A program made the translations under genes and the position numbers. Shown piece after piece: positions 34,739-47,707 of a stretch of DNA of 64,000 nucleotides. The notes under the pieces are model-generated. The model was not told the DNA's origin and ran no database searches. It saw only the letters and a list, made by a program, of their open reading frames with translations. The DNA comes from Macrotrachela quadricornifera (Eukaryota; Rotifera; Eurotatoria; Philodinida; Philodinidae), in NCBI GenBank assembly GCA_022393335.1, contig JAJEKB010020025.1, forward strand, positions 93,071-157,070, in the 5' to 3' direction. Numbering within the stretch: position 1 is the stretch's first letter; each line of letters begins with the position of its first letter.

Positions 34739-37487
34739 ATGATCCTTTAAAAGTAGAATAAATTTGATAAGATTTTAAAATTATTTCTTTCTTTTTTTTT
34801 TTGTTAATGTTGATATTTAACTTATTCGTATTTGTATGTTAATAAGGATAAGAATGATAATCGGATAATGTTATATCATATGAAATTTGTACATTATATC
34901 CTTGAAATGAATATGTCAAGAGAAAAAGAGATTGATGATTAAATCACATTTAAATATAAATTTTCATATATTATAATATGATATCTATTACAATTATCGA
35001 TAATATTTTTCTTTATTTTTTAAGTTATATCTTATGATTAAATATAAGAAAAAAATTTGACCTTCTGACAATTTTATTTCCTGTAGTAATTAGAAGGAAG
35101 TATCTTTATCTGTCAAATCATTTTTTGAATAATTATATTTAACATTATAGAATAATTCGATATACCAATCCTTTTGATTAATATCCAAAAGTTTATGAAT
35201 AAATAAATGTTTCTTATTATAGATATAAATTTAAATGATATGAAAAAGAATTTTTAAAAAATAATAGGTGCTCTACAATGTTGTATATTTCAACTGATTC
35301 GATAGATTATTATGGTCTATGGAACCGATTTATCTAAAAACTTTAACTTTCTAACAAAGAAATTTTTGTAGGATTAGTATATTCCAAAATGGCTATATCG
35401 TGGAGATATGTGATTTTAAAGGAACACTTGCTTCACTAAACGCACAGAAGACATCATGATTTGTTTTTATTATGAATATTATATCCAATGTTCAATAGAA
35501 TTTTATCATAGCATTCGAGTGTATCTAAAAACTGACTATAGGACCTCATAGAATAAAATTTTCTGTACAAAACTTACTATGTCACATTTCTTCATGCTAC
35601 ATCCATTTTGATAGTTAATTAGCAGAAAAAAACTGCATTATATTCATTCAAATTATTCTTATTGATTGAGATTTTCAGTCAAGATATCAAAGGTAATAAT
35701 ACAGTAGTGCGACAAGATTATTGAGATCTATCATTTGAAAATGTAGTCAATCAACAAAATGATTTATTAGTTGAATTTATTTTCTTGTTATTCATATTTA
35801 TTAAATCCGTTATCAAAGTAATTTCTGACACAAAAAAAATACATTTGAGAATAATACATAATTTATTAATCAAAATTTTCATGACATATAATATGACAGT
35901 AATAACATGAATATAGAATATATTGATAATAAATTTGTGTAAATTTTCAGATTTTTTTTTTCATTCGAACATTAGCACGCTTCAGTTATGAATTCATTAT
36001 TTGAGTATGCCTTTTTTTTTTCTTAGTCTTAGACATCATTTTGTTAATTAATATGTAACTAATTTACCTTATATATCGCATGAGGAAGCAAATAGTTCTT
36101 TACTTAATTACTTTTATATGTTAAAGATGATTGTATGAAGTAATAATTTTTCTATTTGCTTTAAAAATTTTTAAGTAATGAAAGAAATAACTTGTAAAAT
36201 GAGATGAGAGAATTTTTAGTAAGATTTAATATATAGTAAATACATTGTTTAACATATTTACAGTTACAGACTTAGATCATTAGGGAATGAAATAATTTTC
36301 AATTAATCATTGTTACTTATAGAAATGTACGTATTTGTTGATTTATAATTATCAAATAGTAAATTGAGATTTTCAATTCTTTGCAAAAATCTATCTAAAT
36401 AATCACATGGATGAATTTTAAAAAAGAAAATTTTATTATTTCTAGTAGAATTGATGTAATTTATCACATAATTTTTAGTTTTTATTTTGTTTTTTTATAT
36501 ATGATAATTAAAAATCTAATTATACTGTTATATCGATAATAACACTCGGAATAAAATGTACTTGTCAAATTTTCTGACAATTCATTCGTTGATGGATCTT
36601 ATTCTGTTAGTTATAAAAATAACAAAGGTAATGGTAATTGTAGTGATGATATTTTTCGTTTTGAAATTAATCGTAAGCAAAAAGAAATAGCAGAATGACT
36701 ACACATCCATATAAATATTGTGATAATAGTTATGAATGAATGATCTTTTATTAGAAAGATCTATAAATATAAAGAATTACGAAGAAATCAACGAAAAAGA
36801 AGATGTTAATATTGAATAGTTTTTATTAAATATGAATTTACTGATTAAAAGAATTAAATGTCGATTTAAACTTAAGATCAAAGGATAATAGTATTATTTT
36901 ATTTGATTCTCTTTTTATTTTTTCATCTATTGAAGTTAAGTTTTACTAACGAGAAAACAAAGTTGTTTCCACGAACAATAAAAGCTATGAAAAAAAAGAA
37001 ATAGTCAGTTTTTCTCTCTTTTTCTCCGACCAATCCGTCTTGCTTCAACAATACTTGTGATGAATAGTCGAAAGCTAACATGATGATAATAAGTTTTACC
37101 CAATGCTTTCATTCTTCTTCTTCTTTGTATTCATCTTAGTCGGATGCTTTTTATTTTGTTTTCTTCATACAAAAAAAGATTATCCAAGTATGCCTATTTC
37201 TTTTTTTTTTTTTCATCTACCGACTTAGCAAGTCACTCGCCTATGAAGACGATGAGAAAAAAAAGTTATCGATTGATTTTTCTCGCTTCTACATGTATAT
37301 ATAAATATAATAAAGGACTATCAAACAGTATTCGCTTTTTTATTTTTCTTCTATGGATCACATTATTGTTAGTATGACAATAATGATTCAAAGGAATATT
37401 TCACTTTTATTTTAGATTTCAATTTACTTATAAGAGTTTATATTCTACATGTCAGCAGTATTTGCATCAAACAAAATCTCATTAGTC
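34739..37487. other. Intergenic stretch with one small coding remnant
   Basis: Mostly featureless AT-rich DNA. It should hold the promoter of the membrane-protein gene (-) and that of the 8-Cys gene (+). A 47-codon coding-like fragment at 36555-36698 is listed separately. A plus frame at 37144-37377 is T-rich and not supported. Confidence 0.55.
36555..36698 (+). pseudogene. Short coding-like fragment, possible orphan exon
   Basis: Open for 47 codons with gene-like codon use: FSDNSFVDGSYSVSYKNNKG, then NGNCSDDIFRFEINRKQKE, then a stop. The Gly-Ser-Tyr-x-Val-x-Tyr...Cys pattern recalls cysteine-containing beta-rich ectodomains. I cannot name a family, and no splice partner was found within a few hundred bases. 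It could be an exon remnant or chance. Confidence 0.3.
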
Positions 37488-39365
37488 ATGGTTCAAATTA
37501 GTCTTCTTTTATTGGGCTTATGTGGTAAATATAAATATTAATTTTTATAATTTTAATTGTTGTTTTAGGTTTTGTTTTTTTTTACTAACGATTAAGATAA
37601 TTTGTAAACTTTGGATAAAGTAACTTCCGTTAAAAAACACTTAAATGTTTTTTTAATAATATTTTTATTCATTTCTTGCATCGATTAACTCATTTATTTT
37701 CATTTATTATTAGTCCATTTTGAAAATTGTTATGGGTCTCGAACGGGATAGAGTGAATAGAATTCTCTTGAGAATAAGATCATTATAATCGACATCGACG
37801 ATCGGAAAAAAAAGAATAGATGTTTTACATTTATCATATGTCGTGTTTTTCTCATGTCAATTAAATATGTTTAGACATTTTTTTTTTCAATAGGATTAAT
37901 TGAGAAAAAAACGTCTATAGATATATAGAATTTGTACACTTGAAATTTAATGAGATTCATTCTCTATTATAATTATATCGGATTTTTTTTTATATTAATG
38001 CAATTCATTGAATTTTTTTTTTTTCTATGAATATTTATCTTAGTTATTAAACAAAATAAAGCCATTTATCATCCGTATAGGATGTTATTTTCCAGTGCAA
38101 ATCTCTGTATGTCTTTATATTCAGTAGGAAACAAAAAGAAGAAGAAGGAAGAAGATTTAGAAAATTTTTTTTTTTGATAGAATTAATGAAATTGTTAATC
38201 ATGATGACATTTATTTTTAGTGTTTATAAATTATTATTATTTGATTAGATAACGTCAAATAAATATGCGAAATGCGCAGCATCAAATAATTTTTAATGTT
38301 AGTTTATAACAAATCGTTTATGTATAAAAGGAATATCATAAAATTAAGCTTATATTTCTCTGAGCATATCATACAATTCAAATAATATTAATATAGAGAA
38401 GAAAAATGTTTAGTAAAGTTTCGAGTTAATTAAAATCATACTTTTTAGAAAATAAAATAAATCGAAATTTTTAAGTCTTTAAAAATGAATTATGCTTATA
38501 TAATTAACAATATGGCTCGATATAATTTTTTTTTTGTTGACTGATTAATAATTCTGAGATATTATATTGTTTCTTTTTATAAAATAAACCACTGTTGAAT
38601 ACTTATTATGATATTTCGTAGCAATTCTCTACTATATATTTGTTTTTCAATCTTTTAACTGGTAAAAATAATAAATATTCCAATTATTGTGAGGGGATAT
38701 TTCAGTTCTGACACGTCTCTCTCCGCTTTAGTAATATTCTATAAATCTAATAATCATAAAAGAATTTCAGCACTTTAACAAAAATTGTAAATACATTATC
38801 TAATAAATTTTTTATATAAAAATTTGTAAATGTGTATGCAATGATTCTGAACTTTCCGTTCATATATATATATATATGTATATATATGCATAAATAAGAT
38901 TAATAATAAAAGGACAAATTATATCGACTTTTACTTATGAAACGAAACTTAACCTATATTAATGAGTAATAAGAAATTATTTTATTATTTTTTCATATTT
39001 GAAATTAAATTTAGATAATATTTTTTCTCTTTATAGTTGTTAGTAATTGGGCAACATCATTGACTGATGACCGTCACGAGATTTATACTGGTACATGTCA
39101 AATGAGTTGTGGTGTAGTAAGCAGTGATGATGAAGCCCAAGAATGTCGTGAAAAATTTTGTCCTACATATGTTAATCATATATTAACAGGTTATACAGAC
39201 ACAAAGGCGGCACCTAGTCTTGCATCAACTCATCGTAAAGAAGTAGCGGAATTTTGTGCTACATGGATTGTTCATTTAATTGAACAACTTGGTTGGCAAT
39301 ATCGTGTTCGACTTAATCTTAAAGAATGTATTTGTGCTGCTGGCAAAGATTGTCTTGTCAAATAA
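37488..39365 (+). CDS. Secreted 8-cysteine protein, 121 aa, unrecognised family
   Basis: Exon 1 (37488-37524) ends TGT G|GTAAAT, and exon 2 (39037-39365) starts after TTTATAG and completes the codon; the total is 366 nt. Residues 1-20 form a signal peptide (MVQISLLLLGLCVVSNWATS). The mature ~100 residues hold eight cysteines at 33, 37, 49, 54, 86, 110, 112 and 118 (C-x3-C, C-x4-C, then C, C-x1-C, C), enough for four disulfides. The text between C54 and C110 looks helical (HRKEVAEFCATWIVHLIEQL). No family is recognised; secreted lineage-specific effector or extracellular matrix peptides are possibilities. An alternative in-frame ATG at 37449 adds 13 polar residues and weakens the signal peptide. 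The 1,512-bp intron is long for this window and contains a TA-repeat near 38863-38890 but no clear element. Confidence 0.82.
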
Positions 39366-42300
39366 GAATATACAAGCAAATATAAAACAATTTCATATAT
39401 AATAATAATAAAAAAAAAATTTTAATTTCTTTTTTTTTCTTTTATCATTCATTCTAACTATTTTTTCGTCTATGAGTTGATCAATGTTTAAATAAAGAAA
39501 AAAAAATTGTCATTACCATATCGCGACATTTGAAAGAGGTAATTCTATATTTCATTTTGTATTTTTTAGCATATGAAGACTGTTTGATAGGTTTTTATTT
39601 AGATAATAACAGAATACTATGTTTGATAGGCAGCAAGTAATTGGTATTGAATTTATTTGTTGAAAGAAAATGACTGACAGATTTGTTTTACTTGTTGAAC
39701 TACCAGAAATATTTGAATTGCTGTTATCAAGTTAAGATTATGTGATTCGACTTCATTTGTAATAATCTATGGAATATTAAAATCTTGCTGATTAAGACAT
39801 TTATCAATAAAAAACTTTGGGTTGAATTTTATGACTCTTGTGTACTTGTAATGTTCTGCAAAGATTCGATATCGTAATATTAGAAAAATAAGAGTATGGT
39901 TTATTATGCTTATGACTTAGACAGTTACTCAAGTCTAAATAACAAACATAACTGTTATAATCATATCTAAAGATAATAGAATTTATTATACTTCTATCTA
40001 TTGACAGAGTCTCAGTTTTACTTGAGTCAAATACATGCATTATCATCGTCGTCATCGGATATAAACAGCAGGAAAGAAAATTGAGATCCGTAGACATTTA
40101 AATCGTATAATTCGTAAATAAGATTTTAAGTTTAATAGGATACACATGGTTTACATGAACATTAGATTATGAATTTTATTTATATTCTTGCACTAGGTGT
40201 TGCTCATGAAATTAGTTCAGGCATTCCATTTTATTCAATGGTTAGTAGTGAAATTTATTTACTTGAAATCAAAAACATTGAACTCCTAATGAAAATTTTC
40301 GTCATACTATTTGATTATAAATTAGACATGTAAAAGAAATGACATCTACAGAAACTGAAGATTATTAATCCTTTGAGAACCGACTTATTTTGAAGAAAAG
40401 TTAGAATTTTTTCATTTTTTTCAAAATAATGGATTCGTTGAAATGAATTCAAATCATGAACTTCTGTTTTTAATACAGACTGTGAGTCGTTCAGAATTTT
40501 GTCAATTTTCATTTGATTGAGAGTCATTTATTTTCTTGAAGTTACTATACGTAGAATGAAACTGACGAAGCATGAACTACGAGATCTTAATTTACATGAG
40601 TTTATTTCTGGAACAATCTTCCTATTTATAATAATCTAAAAGCCATATATAGGGCGGTAAGAAGAGGAAAAAATTCATAAAACTATCAGTTGAAAGAATG
40701 AGGAGAAAAAAAGGAAATCTTCATCATACATACAGGTAAAAAAGCCAGCTGCAACATTTACTTCAAAGAGGCTCGAATAAAAGTCTGAATTTTCATGCGT
40801 GAGATTACGTAAAATTTTAATAACGCTTTAAAGTATCATCAGTCCTGAAAGGATCAAACAAAATAATAAAAAAATTTTGTGTATTTGTTTATTGAAAAAA
40901 ATATACATACAGAAGTTTTCTCATTGATTCAAAATAAAGATGACATTTACTTGTCAACCTTTTCTTCTTTTTTTCCGAGACGAGTATATTGGAAATAAAT
41001 AAATTTAGAAAAATGAATTAAAAAAAGAATGTAAATAAAAACGAAAAAGAAAAAATAATAATGACGCGATGAATAATATCTATGTAGAAATGATGAAGAG
41101 ATTCTCATTCAATAAAATAAACTAACAATGGAGGCGTTTGTCATGTCTACCATTAAAAATAGAACATATTTGGATCAAATTAAAGCTCTCAACACCAAAC
41201 TAATAAGGTTAAAATATTAGTGGCTCTTGACTTGTCTAGAGAGAGATATTTAAGTTTTACGATACTAATTGTTTAAGTATATAGGAATACTAGGATTATT
41301 TAGATTAAATTGTTATAGAATCGACTAAATATTCAAACAATAGGTTTCAAGAATCGTTCTTAAATATATCAGTAGTATTAAGATCACATCAATGTCAAAT
41401 TTTTTTTAAAGTACCAACGTCTAGTTTTCGAATAAGTCTTGATCAGTATGAACTATCAAGCTGCGGTTTTCATCGCTCGATACAACAAGATGGGGGACAT
41501 CTATCTATGTGAGATTCATTGGGGTCGTGACTATTTATCATGGTTGTATCGGAATTCGGATCTTCTTCGATGCCTCATTCCTACAATCTTCCGGATCATT
41601 TCGGATCAAATTATGCCATATTGTAGCTCATACATGGCTCTATATATGGTATAATTTTCAGAATTTTCCATTGAGTCCTTCAAGAATAAGACATTTTACT
41701 CGGAATAACTGTTAATCACTAATATATATTCGCCTTTTTACTTTTGTGAAATCGATTAATGTCATTTTTCCTCTTTGGAACACTTCTTAAAAGACAGTTA
41801 CATATATATTCGGTATGGTCTGCAGGTTCGATCATAATCAATGAAAGAGTACAGTCGCTCTTTTCATATTCTATCGAATTAAAAGACAATTTAACGTATT
41901 AATGAGAATGTACAGTAGTAGTGAAATATGGTTCGCTATTGACTTGTTTATAGCAACATCCTGGACTTTACTATTCTTTACTCTCTATGTAGTATATATT
42001 TTTCTCTATTCACGTCCTGCTTAAATGGCTATGTCCATGACTTTTGCGCTCTACTACGTACTTTCTTCTTTTCATCCTTTATTTCTGTACTGTATACATA
42101 TTCTTTCTTGATTGCATATGTTGTGTGACACAGCTCTTTGCGTGATAGTATGCACTGAAGGCATGTTTCATTCTTTGCTGGTTCGACATGTTCTCGTATT
42201 CATACTCATTCATTTTATTCCTTATCAAATATATACGAAGTGAGATTTATCTCACTCATGTTACTTAATATTGAAGAAAGTTATAAATATATACGGGTTC

Positions 42301-42480
42301 TATTGGTGAAGAGACTTTAATTCTAATGTTCGATCGAGAATATCCTGTCGAGATCAAACGAATTTTTCTTCGGATAACATCATTTATTGAATCAGACAAA
42401 AAAGGTTCAACAATCTCTCTCAACAACTCATCGCAGTGTACTCAATTCTCTGCGTAGTCGAAGCTCAGTCACCATTCTAT
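39366..42480. other. Intergenic stretch, no gene seen
   Basis: A poly(A)-type A run and AATAAT words follow the 8-Cys gene. Open frames at 39804-40097 (-), 40315-40527 (-) and 41439-41715 (+) have no feature in their favour. GC content rises from about 41.4 kb onward, suggesting old repeat material. Confidence 0.5.
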
Positions 42481-42982
42481 CTAGATATGCACCGAGCCCG
42501 GGAAGAAACCGGGAATAGTTATTAATAAATAATTCGTTCCTGTAGTCAATTTCCTTGACTTTATTAAGGACCATGATCTTGAAATTGACCATCCCTTTCC
42601 ACGTTTACCTATAAACGCCGTTTACTCTCTGCAACAGGAGAAAGAAATTCTTTTTACGTAACCTTAGATCTTCAAGTACTCTATTATGACTAGGGATGGC
42701 ACTTTAGCCTCTCTATAAGTCGAAAAACTGGCCGATCAGTTGACAGCAAATTGTCACTCGCTTATGTAATTAATAACCGTGAGAGATTCTATGAGGACTT
42801 TTGTCGAGCACCTTTGATAATCTCAAATTGGCCGGAACAATCCTATATTCCATTCTTATCTTCATGGAGAAAAAATTCTTCGAAATCTGATTAGCTGAAA
42901 CTCTTTTGCAACTGACTATTCCTGGGATTTCCGGTGCCGGGAATGGTCGAGCACACGAAGCTCGGGCTCGGTGTATGTCTAG
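42481..42982. mobile_element. Possible TIR element, ~502 bp
   Basis: CTAGATATGCACCGAGCCCG at 42481-42500 is matched with two differences by the complement of 42963-42982 (CTAGACATACACCGAGCCCG). Inside the ends, both sides also carry an ACCGG...GGAATAG-like word. The interior is clearly richer in GC than its surroundings and has no open frame. I did not find a convincing target duplication, so class is unknown. Confidence 0.5.
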
Positions 42983-43520
42983 CTGATTCCGAATATCAGC
43001 TTAGTTTTCTTCAAAACGTATTATAGAAGTCTAGAACCAGGTTTTGACTAAAAGCTGTAGATTTGGGAGAATCATGTAGAATAACCTAGGTAAAGTTTCA
43101 CGAGTTAACGCTATTACCATGTTTAGGATACATATCCAGGAGTATCTGGTAAAAATTTCAGTTCGATCGGGCTTTATCCTCTCGTAGAGCCTTCAAAATC
43201 CGAGTTGGCAGGATATCGGACCAGAGTCTGCTTTGAAAATGGAGAAAAAATTGTTTTAAAAACTATTGTATCGATATCGTTCGATGCAGCTCGACAAGCT
43301 GATTCTGAATATTACCCAAGTCTTCCTTCAAGAGCCAATACAGATATCTAAGACCAAATTTCCACCTAGAGACCTCGAATTTTTGGACACCTTCTAGTAT
43401 ACGCTAGGAAAGGTATCACGAGCCGACGCTATTACAGTAATCAGAATACATATGTATGTATATGCAGTAAAAATACGGGCTTGATCAGGCGTGATTCGTT
43501 TGTAAGGTTTTTAATATACT
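42983..43520. repeat. Two diverged direct copies of a ~318-bp unit
   Basis: GCTGATTCCGAATATCAGC at 42981 is echoed by GCTGATTCTGAATATTACC near 43299, and later landmarks keep the same order and spacing: AAGTTTCACGAGTTAACGCT against AGGTATCACGAGCCGACGCT, then ACGCTATTAC in both, GGATACATAT against GAATACATAT, and a ..GATCGGGC / GATCAGGC end. Similarity is moderate, so the duplication is old. It abuts the TIR element and may be part of a larger composite repeat. Confidence 0.6.
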
Positions 43521-44727
43521 GAACGGTAAGGTTTCGAGTAGGCGTTTGGCATAGGTACTTCTTATTTTCTACTCTACTGTAAACTGAATTACGATCATTT
43601 TTTTACCAGAAAGCCTATAGGTGAGAAAGATTTTTGTGATATTGTTTGCTTATGGAATATTGTGTTATGTTGCTGAACGGCTTGATTTTCTTTATTTATC
43701 CCGATTTCCGAGTCCAAGCCTTCCCACAACTCTTTTCTTGAGCTCTATAAAACTTTGAGAATCGCTATTTTCGGAAATGATAGATCACATATGTATGTGT
43801 CTACGTAACCACTTAGACTCTGGAAAAGAATATTCTTGCAAATGTCCGCATGACTTCCCACTGTGCTTCTTGGTCTCTTATACAAAGGGTACTATATATA
43901 TGATATGTATATACGTCCCTGGGTGAATGTCTTTCCCCCTTCATAAAGAAAAACGAGCTAGAGGGAGGGGGGAGAGGGAAGATTTTTGCCCAGAGGTGTA
44001 TATTAATACTGAAATCAACCGTCCCCTAGTCTTCCTAGCCTCTTATTTCGATCTGAAGTCAAATATTTTTTTTTGGTTTAAATTCAGATTGAAATTAAAT
44101 AGGCCATTGTATGTCAAAAGTACAACTAGCTCTGAATTAATAATATTTTCAGTACATGATCAACTTCTATACAGGTGGCTTTATCATCATTCGAAAGATA
44201 TTCACACTCCCTTCGTAAGAAAACTTCTAGAACTTTCTCGAATACTTAAAAAAATTTTCAAAAAAACGCAAGAGCTTCGTTGCCAACCTAATATTTTTTC
44301 TAAAAAAGAAAAATTGTACTTCGAAATACCGTCTATTTATCTCATGATTCGTGTATAAATATAAGGTTAAAATTAAAAAAAAACGTCGCCTTTACTATAG
44401 TAATCTAAAAACAACAACCTATATTGTCTCAGTGTGCAGCTCCATCAATATTTTTCGCGGATTCGTATATAACGGCATCATTTTTTTTATAAAAAAAAAA
44501 ACATTTTTTATAAGAAAGACCTCAAAAATACCTATGAAACATGAATGTATTTCAATTCGCTTATCGTGAACAAATCAAGCGATAAAAAAAAGACATACTC
44601 TTCACTTTAAACATTTTTGTTTCGAAGAAAGAGAAAATGAAAAACTGCGAATACCTCTTAGTGTTCTATTTTCTTTCTAAAGCAAAGAAAAAAAAGAAAG
44701 AACACAAAAAGTAAAAGAATAAGTCCC
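43521..44727. other. Intergenic stretch, no supported gene
   Basis: A 143-codon plus frame at 43927-44358 is open but reads as basic low-complexity sequence without domain, signal or splice context, and I do not call it a gene. Purine-rich run near 43950-43980. Confidence 0.45.
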
Positions 44728-44735
44728 TATATATA
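44728..44735 (+). promoter_or_regulatory. TATA box of the 85-aa gene
   Basis: TATATATA within CCCTATATATAGGATACG. Initiation about 30 bp downstream would give a leader of roughly 45 nt before the ATG at 44805. Confidence 0.5.
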
Positions 44736-44804
44736 GGATACGTTTTACATTCGTTGGCACCTTAGAAATAAATTGTGTTGTTCCTTAAAATAAAACCATC
44801 ATCA

Positions 44805-45062
44805 ATGTTCTCTCCTTCATCCAATGACATGGATGAATACTTAAAGCCATTAACTCCTAATCAAATGAATGAATTACAAAAATTATCTGGTAACTGGGTG
44901 GCATTACTACTCTCCCGTGAGCAAATCGGACTACATTCTGGAATATCAGACCAAATTCTATTGCCTTCTGATGATCTTTCAAGATCAGTAAACCAAATTG
45001 ATCCACCTCAAATTGACCAATTCATTAAATTCGGCAAGTCAACACCAAAATTAACATATTAG
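44805..45062 (+). CDS. Small soluble protein, 85 aa, unrecognised
   Basis: Start chosen at 44805; the ten codons upstream in the same frame are unlike protein. The sequence is polar and acidic with gene-like codons: SSNDMDEYLKPLTPNQMNEL, then LSGNWVALLLSREQIGLHSG, ending GKSTPKLTY. It has no cysteine, signal peptide or membrane span. A TATA box lies 70 bp upstream, and AATAAA words follow right after the stop (45070-45080), so this could be a complete compact transcription unit. It could equally be a terminal exon of something larger. Function unknown. Confidence 0.55.
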   Translation: MFSPSSNDMDEYLKPLTPNQMNELQKLSGNWVALLLSREQIGLHSGISDQILLPSDDLSRSVNQIDPPQIDQFIKFGKSTPKLTY

Positions 45063-45409
45063 ATTATATAATAAATAAATTATGATTTTTTTGGTTTCAT
45101 TTTATTTTCAAATTTTGTAAATAAATAAATAAATACAATATTAATGAAGAAACAAAAAAATTTACAGTTATATGAGGCCTTCTGAATGAATTTCTTTTCA
45201 AGCGAGTAAACGAGAAAGTTCTGTATATGATACAATAGTCCTCTTATGTTCAATTAAAATAATGTGCTAATCATTTCATTAAAAATGGCATAATTGATTG
45301 GAAAGTATTATTAATTGATTATCTATTCAGTAACAGAGAATATACATGTTACAATGACCGCTGTTTTCATTCATGCAGAACTACAATGAATATTCATTTC
45401 TTTTAATTA

Positions 45410-45861
45410 CCCAGGTCCAAAACCACTCGGTCGTAAATGATCATGCGCAGAAAAATACGCCCGTTACCATCGTATTTTGTCGTACTACTTGTCTCATTAT
45501 TACGATCGTATATCTCCGTGTCGTATACGAAGAAATACGGCGATATACGGAGAAAAACACGGTCGTTTACACACGTATACGGACTCCATATTCGTCGACC
45601 TGAGCGTATATCCTCGTGACCGTATACGGCTCAATACGAGCGTATATCAAGGGAAACGGAGGAAAACGAAGATCGTATACGACCTCCATTTACGATGGTG
45701 GTAAATAACCGTGTTTTCCTCCGTATATCGCCGTATTTCTTCGTATACGACACGGAGATATACGATCATAATACTGAGGCAGGTAACACGGCAAAAAATG
45801 GTGGTATACGGTCGTATTTCTCTGCGCACGATCGTTTACGATCGGGTGGTTTCGACCTGGG
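45410..45861. mobile_element. 452-bp foldback element with TA target site
   Basis: Bordered by TA on both sides (45408-45409, 45862-45863). The left end CCCAGGTCCAAAACCA is matched by the complement of the right end, CCCAGGTCGAAACCA. Arms of about 155 bp pair well, with one long almost exact section (GTATATCTCCGTGTCGTATA, then CGAAGAAATACGGCGATATA). The centre is rich in the self-complementary word CGTATACG. GC content is well above the flanks. All open frames here are by-products of the palindrome; it does not encode a transposase. TA duplication suggests a Tc1/mariner-type mobiliser. Confidence 0.88.
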
Positions 45862-45977
45862 TAGACATTGCAAAGTTCATTACTATGTAAACTTCTTGAT
45901 TATTCGTTTTCAAACATCAAGCAAATTCAATTTCCGGTAATTTATTACTACGTATAACATGCAGTCAACATATTACA

Positions 45978-46238
45978 ATGACGACCATCGTCAAAGATAT
46001 ATTAAGCAACATCACATACTACGTCATATTAAACAATTTATCGAGGCAAAAGACGTTTGTCATGGGTCTCTTTTCGTTATTCTTCGTATTCCAGCTTTTA
46101 TTGAAGGTATTACTGCACGTTTTTTTCATTATAATTTTTTTTCTGTTTTTCATCCTTTTGTTGTTTATTTGTCGGTTTTGCCATATTCCACCATCAATAA
46201 AAGCTTTGTTACCAAAAAAAAAATGTAAACTTCACTAA
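45978..46238 (+). CDS. Small hydrophobic ORF, 86 aa, doubtful
   Basis: Starts MTTIVKDILSNITYYV and then runs through ~40 strongly hydrophobic residues (GLFSLFFVFQLLLKVLLHVF onward) to CRFCHIPPSIKALLPKKK. Could be a small membrane protein, but a T-rich stretch makes such frames by chance. It begins about 116 bp after the foldback, and AATAAA lies inside its end. Confidence 0.22.
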   Translation: MTTIVKDILSNITYYVILNNLSRQKTFVMGLFSLFFVFQLLLKVLLHVFFIIIFFLFFILLLFICRFCHIPPSIKALLPKKKCKLH

Positions 46239-46741
46239 TCCTTATTAACACTTTTTTGAAAAAAAAAGAAAATCGATTTATCGATTAATTATCTGTCTGA
46301 TGCATTATCTATTATCAGATGTTCGCACAGTTGTGTGCATAAAATCAGTCATTTAGTAAAAAGTGGTACCTAACATTTTTTGCTGTTTTCATTTAAATTA
46401 TCTTATAACACTATTTTCAGAAAAAAAATCGTATTTTTTGGGAACTATTTGTAAGCGAACAAAAGTTAACCATATGTTTCTGATAACAAATGGTATCGGT
46501 TTGATCTCAATATTTTCATCTCGCTTTCGAACAAATATTTTCTGATTTACTGTTCTCGAGATCATCCCGACAAAAAATGAAAATTTTTCATGCGTACATC
46601 GAGAAAGTAAGAAATAACAAAAAAAACTCGGGAAGGACTACATAAATCCTGTGCGTCGTACTACATTAATAACAATTGCTGGTAACAAAAAAATAAAATA
46701 AAATTCTTTTACTTCTTCTGATATAAATAAAATTCTCTTAG

Positions 46742-47676
<935 letters not shown>

Positions 47677-47707
47677 ATATATTTTGTTTCTTTTTTTTTA
47701 AACATCT

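Noticed and set aside
43927..44358. 143-codon plus frame, the longest in its region
   Set aside because: Basic, low-complexity translation without domain, signal peptide or splice context; codon texture unlike confident genes.
45373..45940. Five overlapping frames (60-81 codons) on both strands
   Set aside because: All are by-products of the 452-bp palindrome, mirror each other and encode no known motif.
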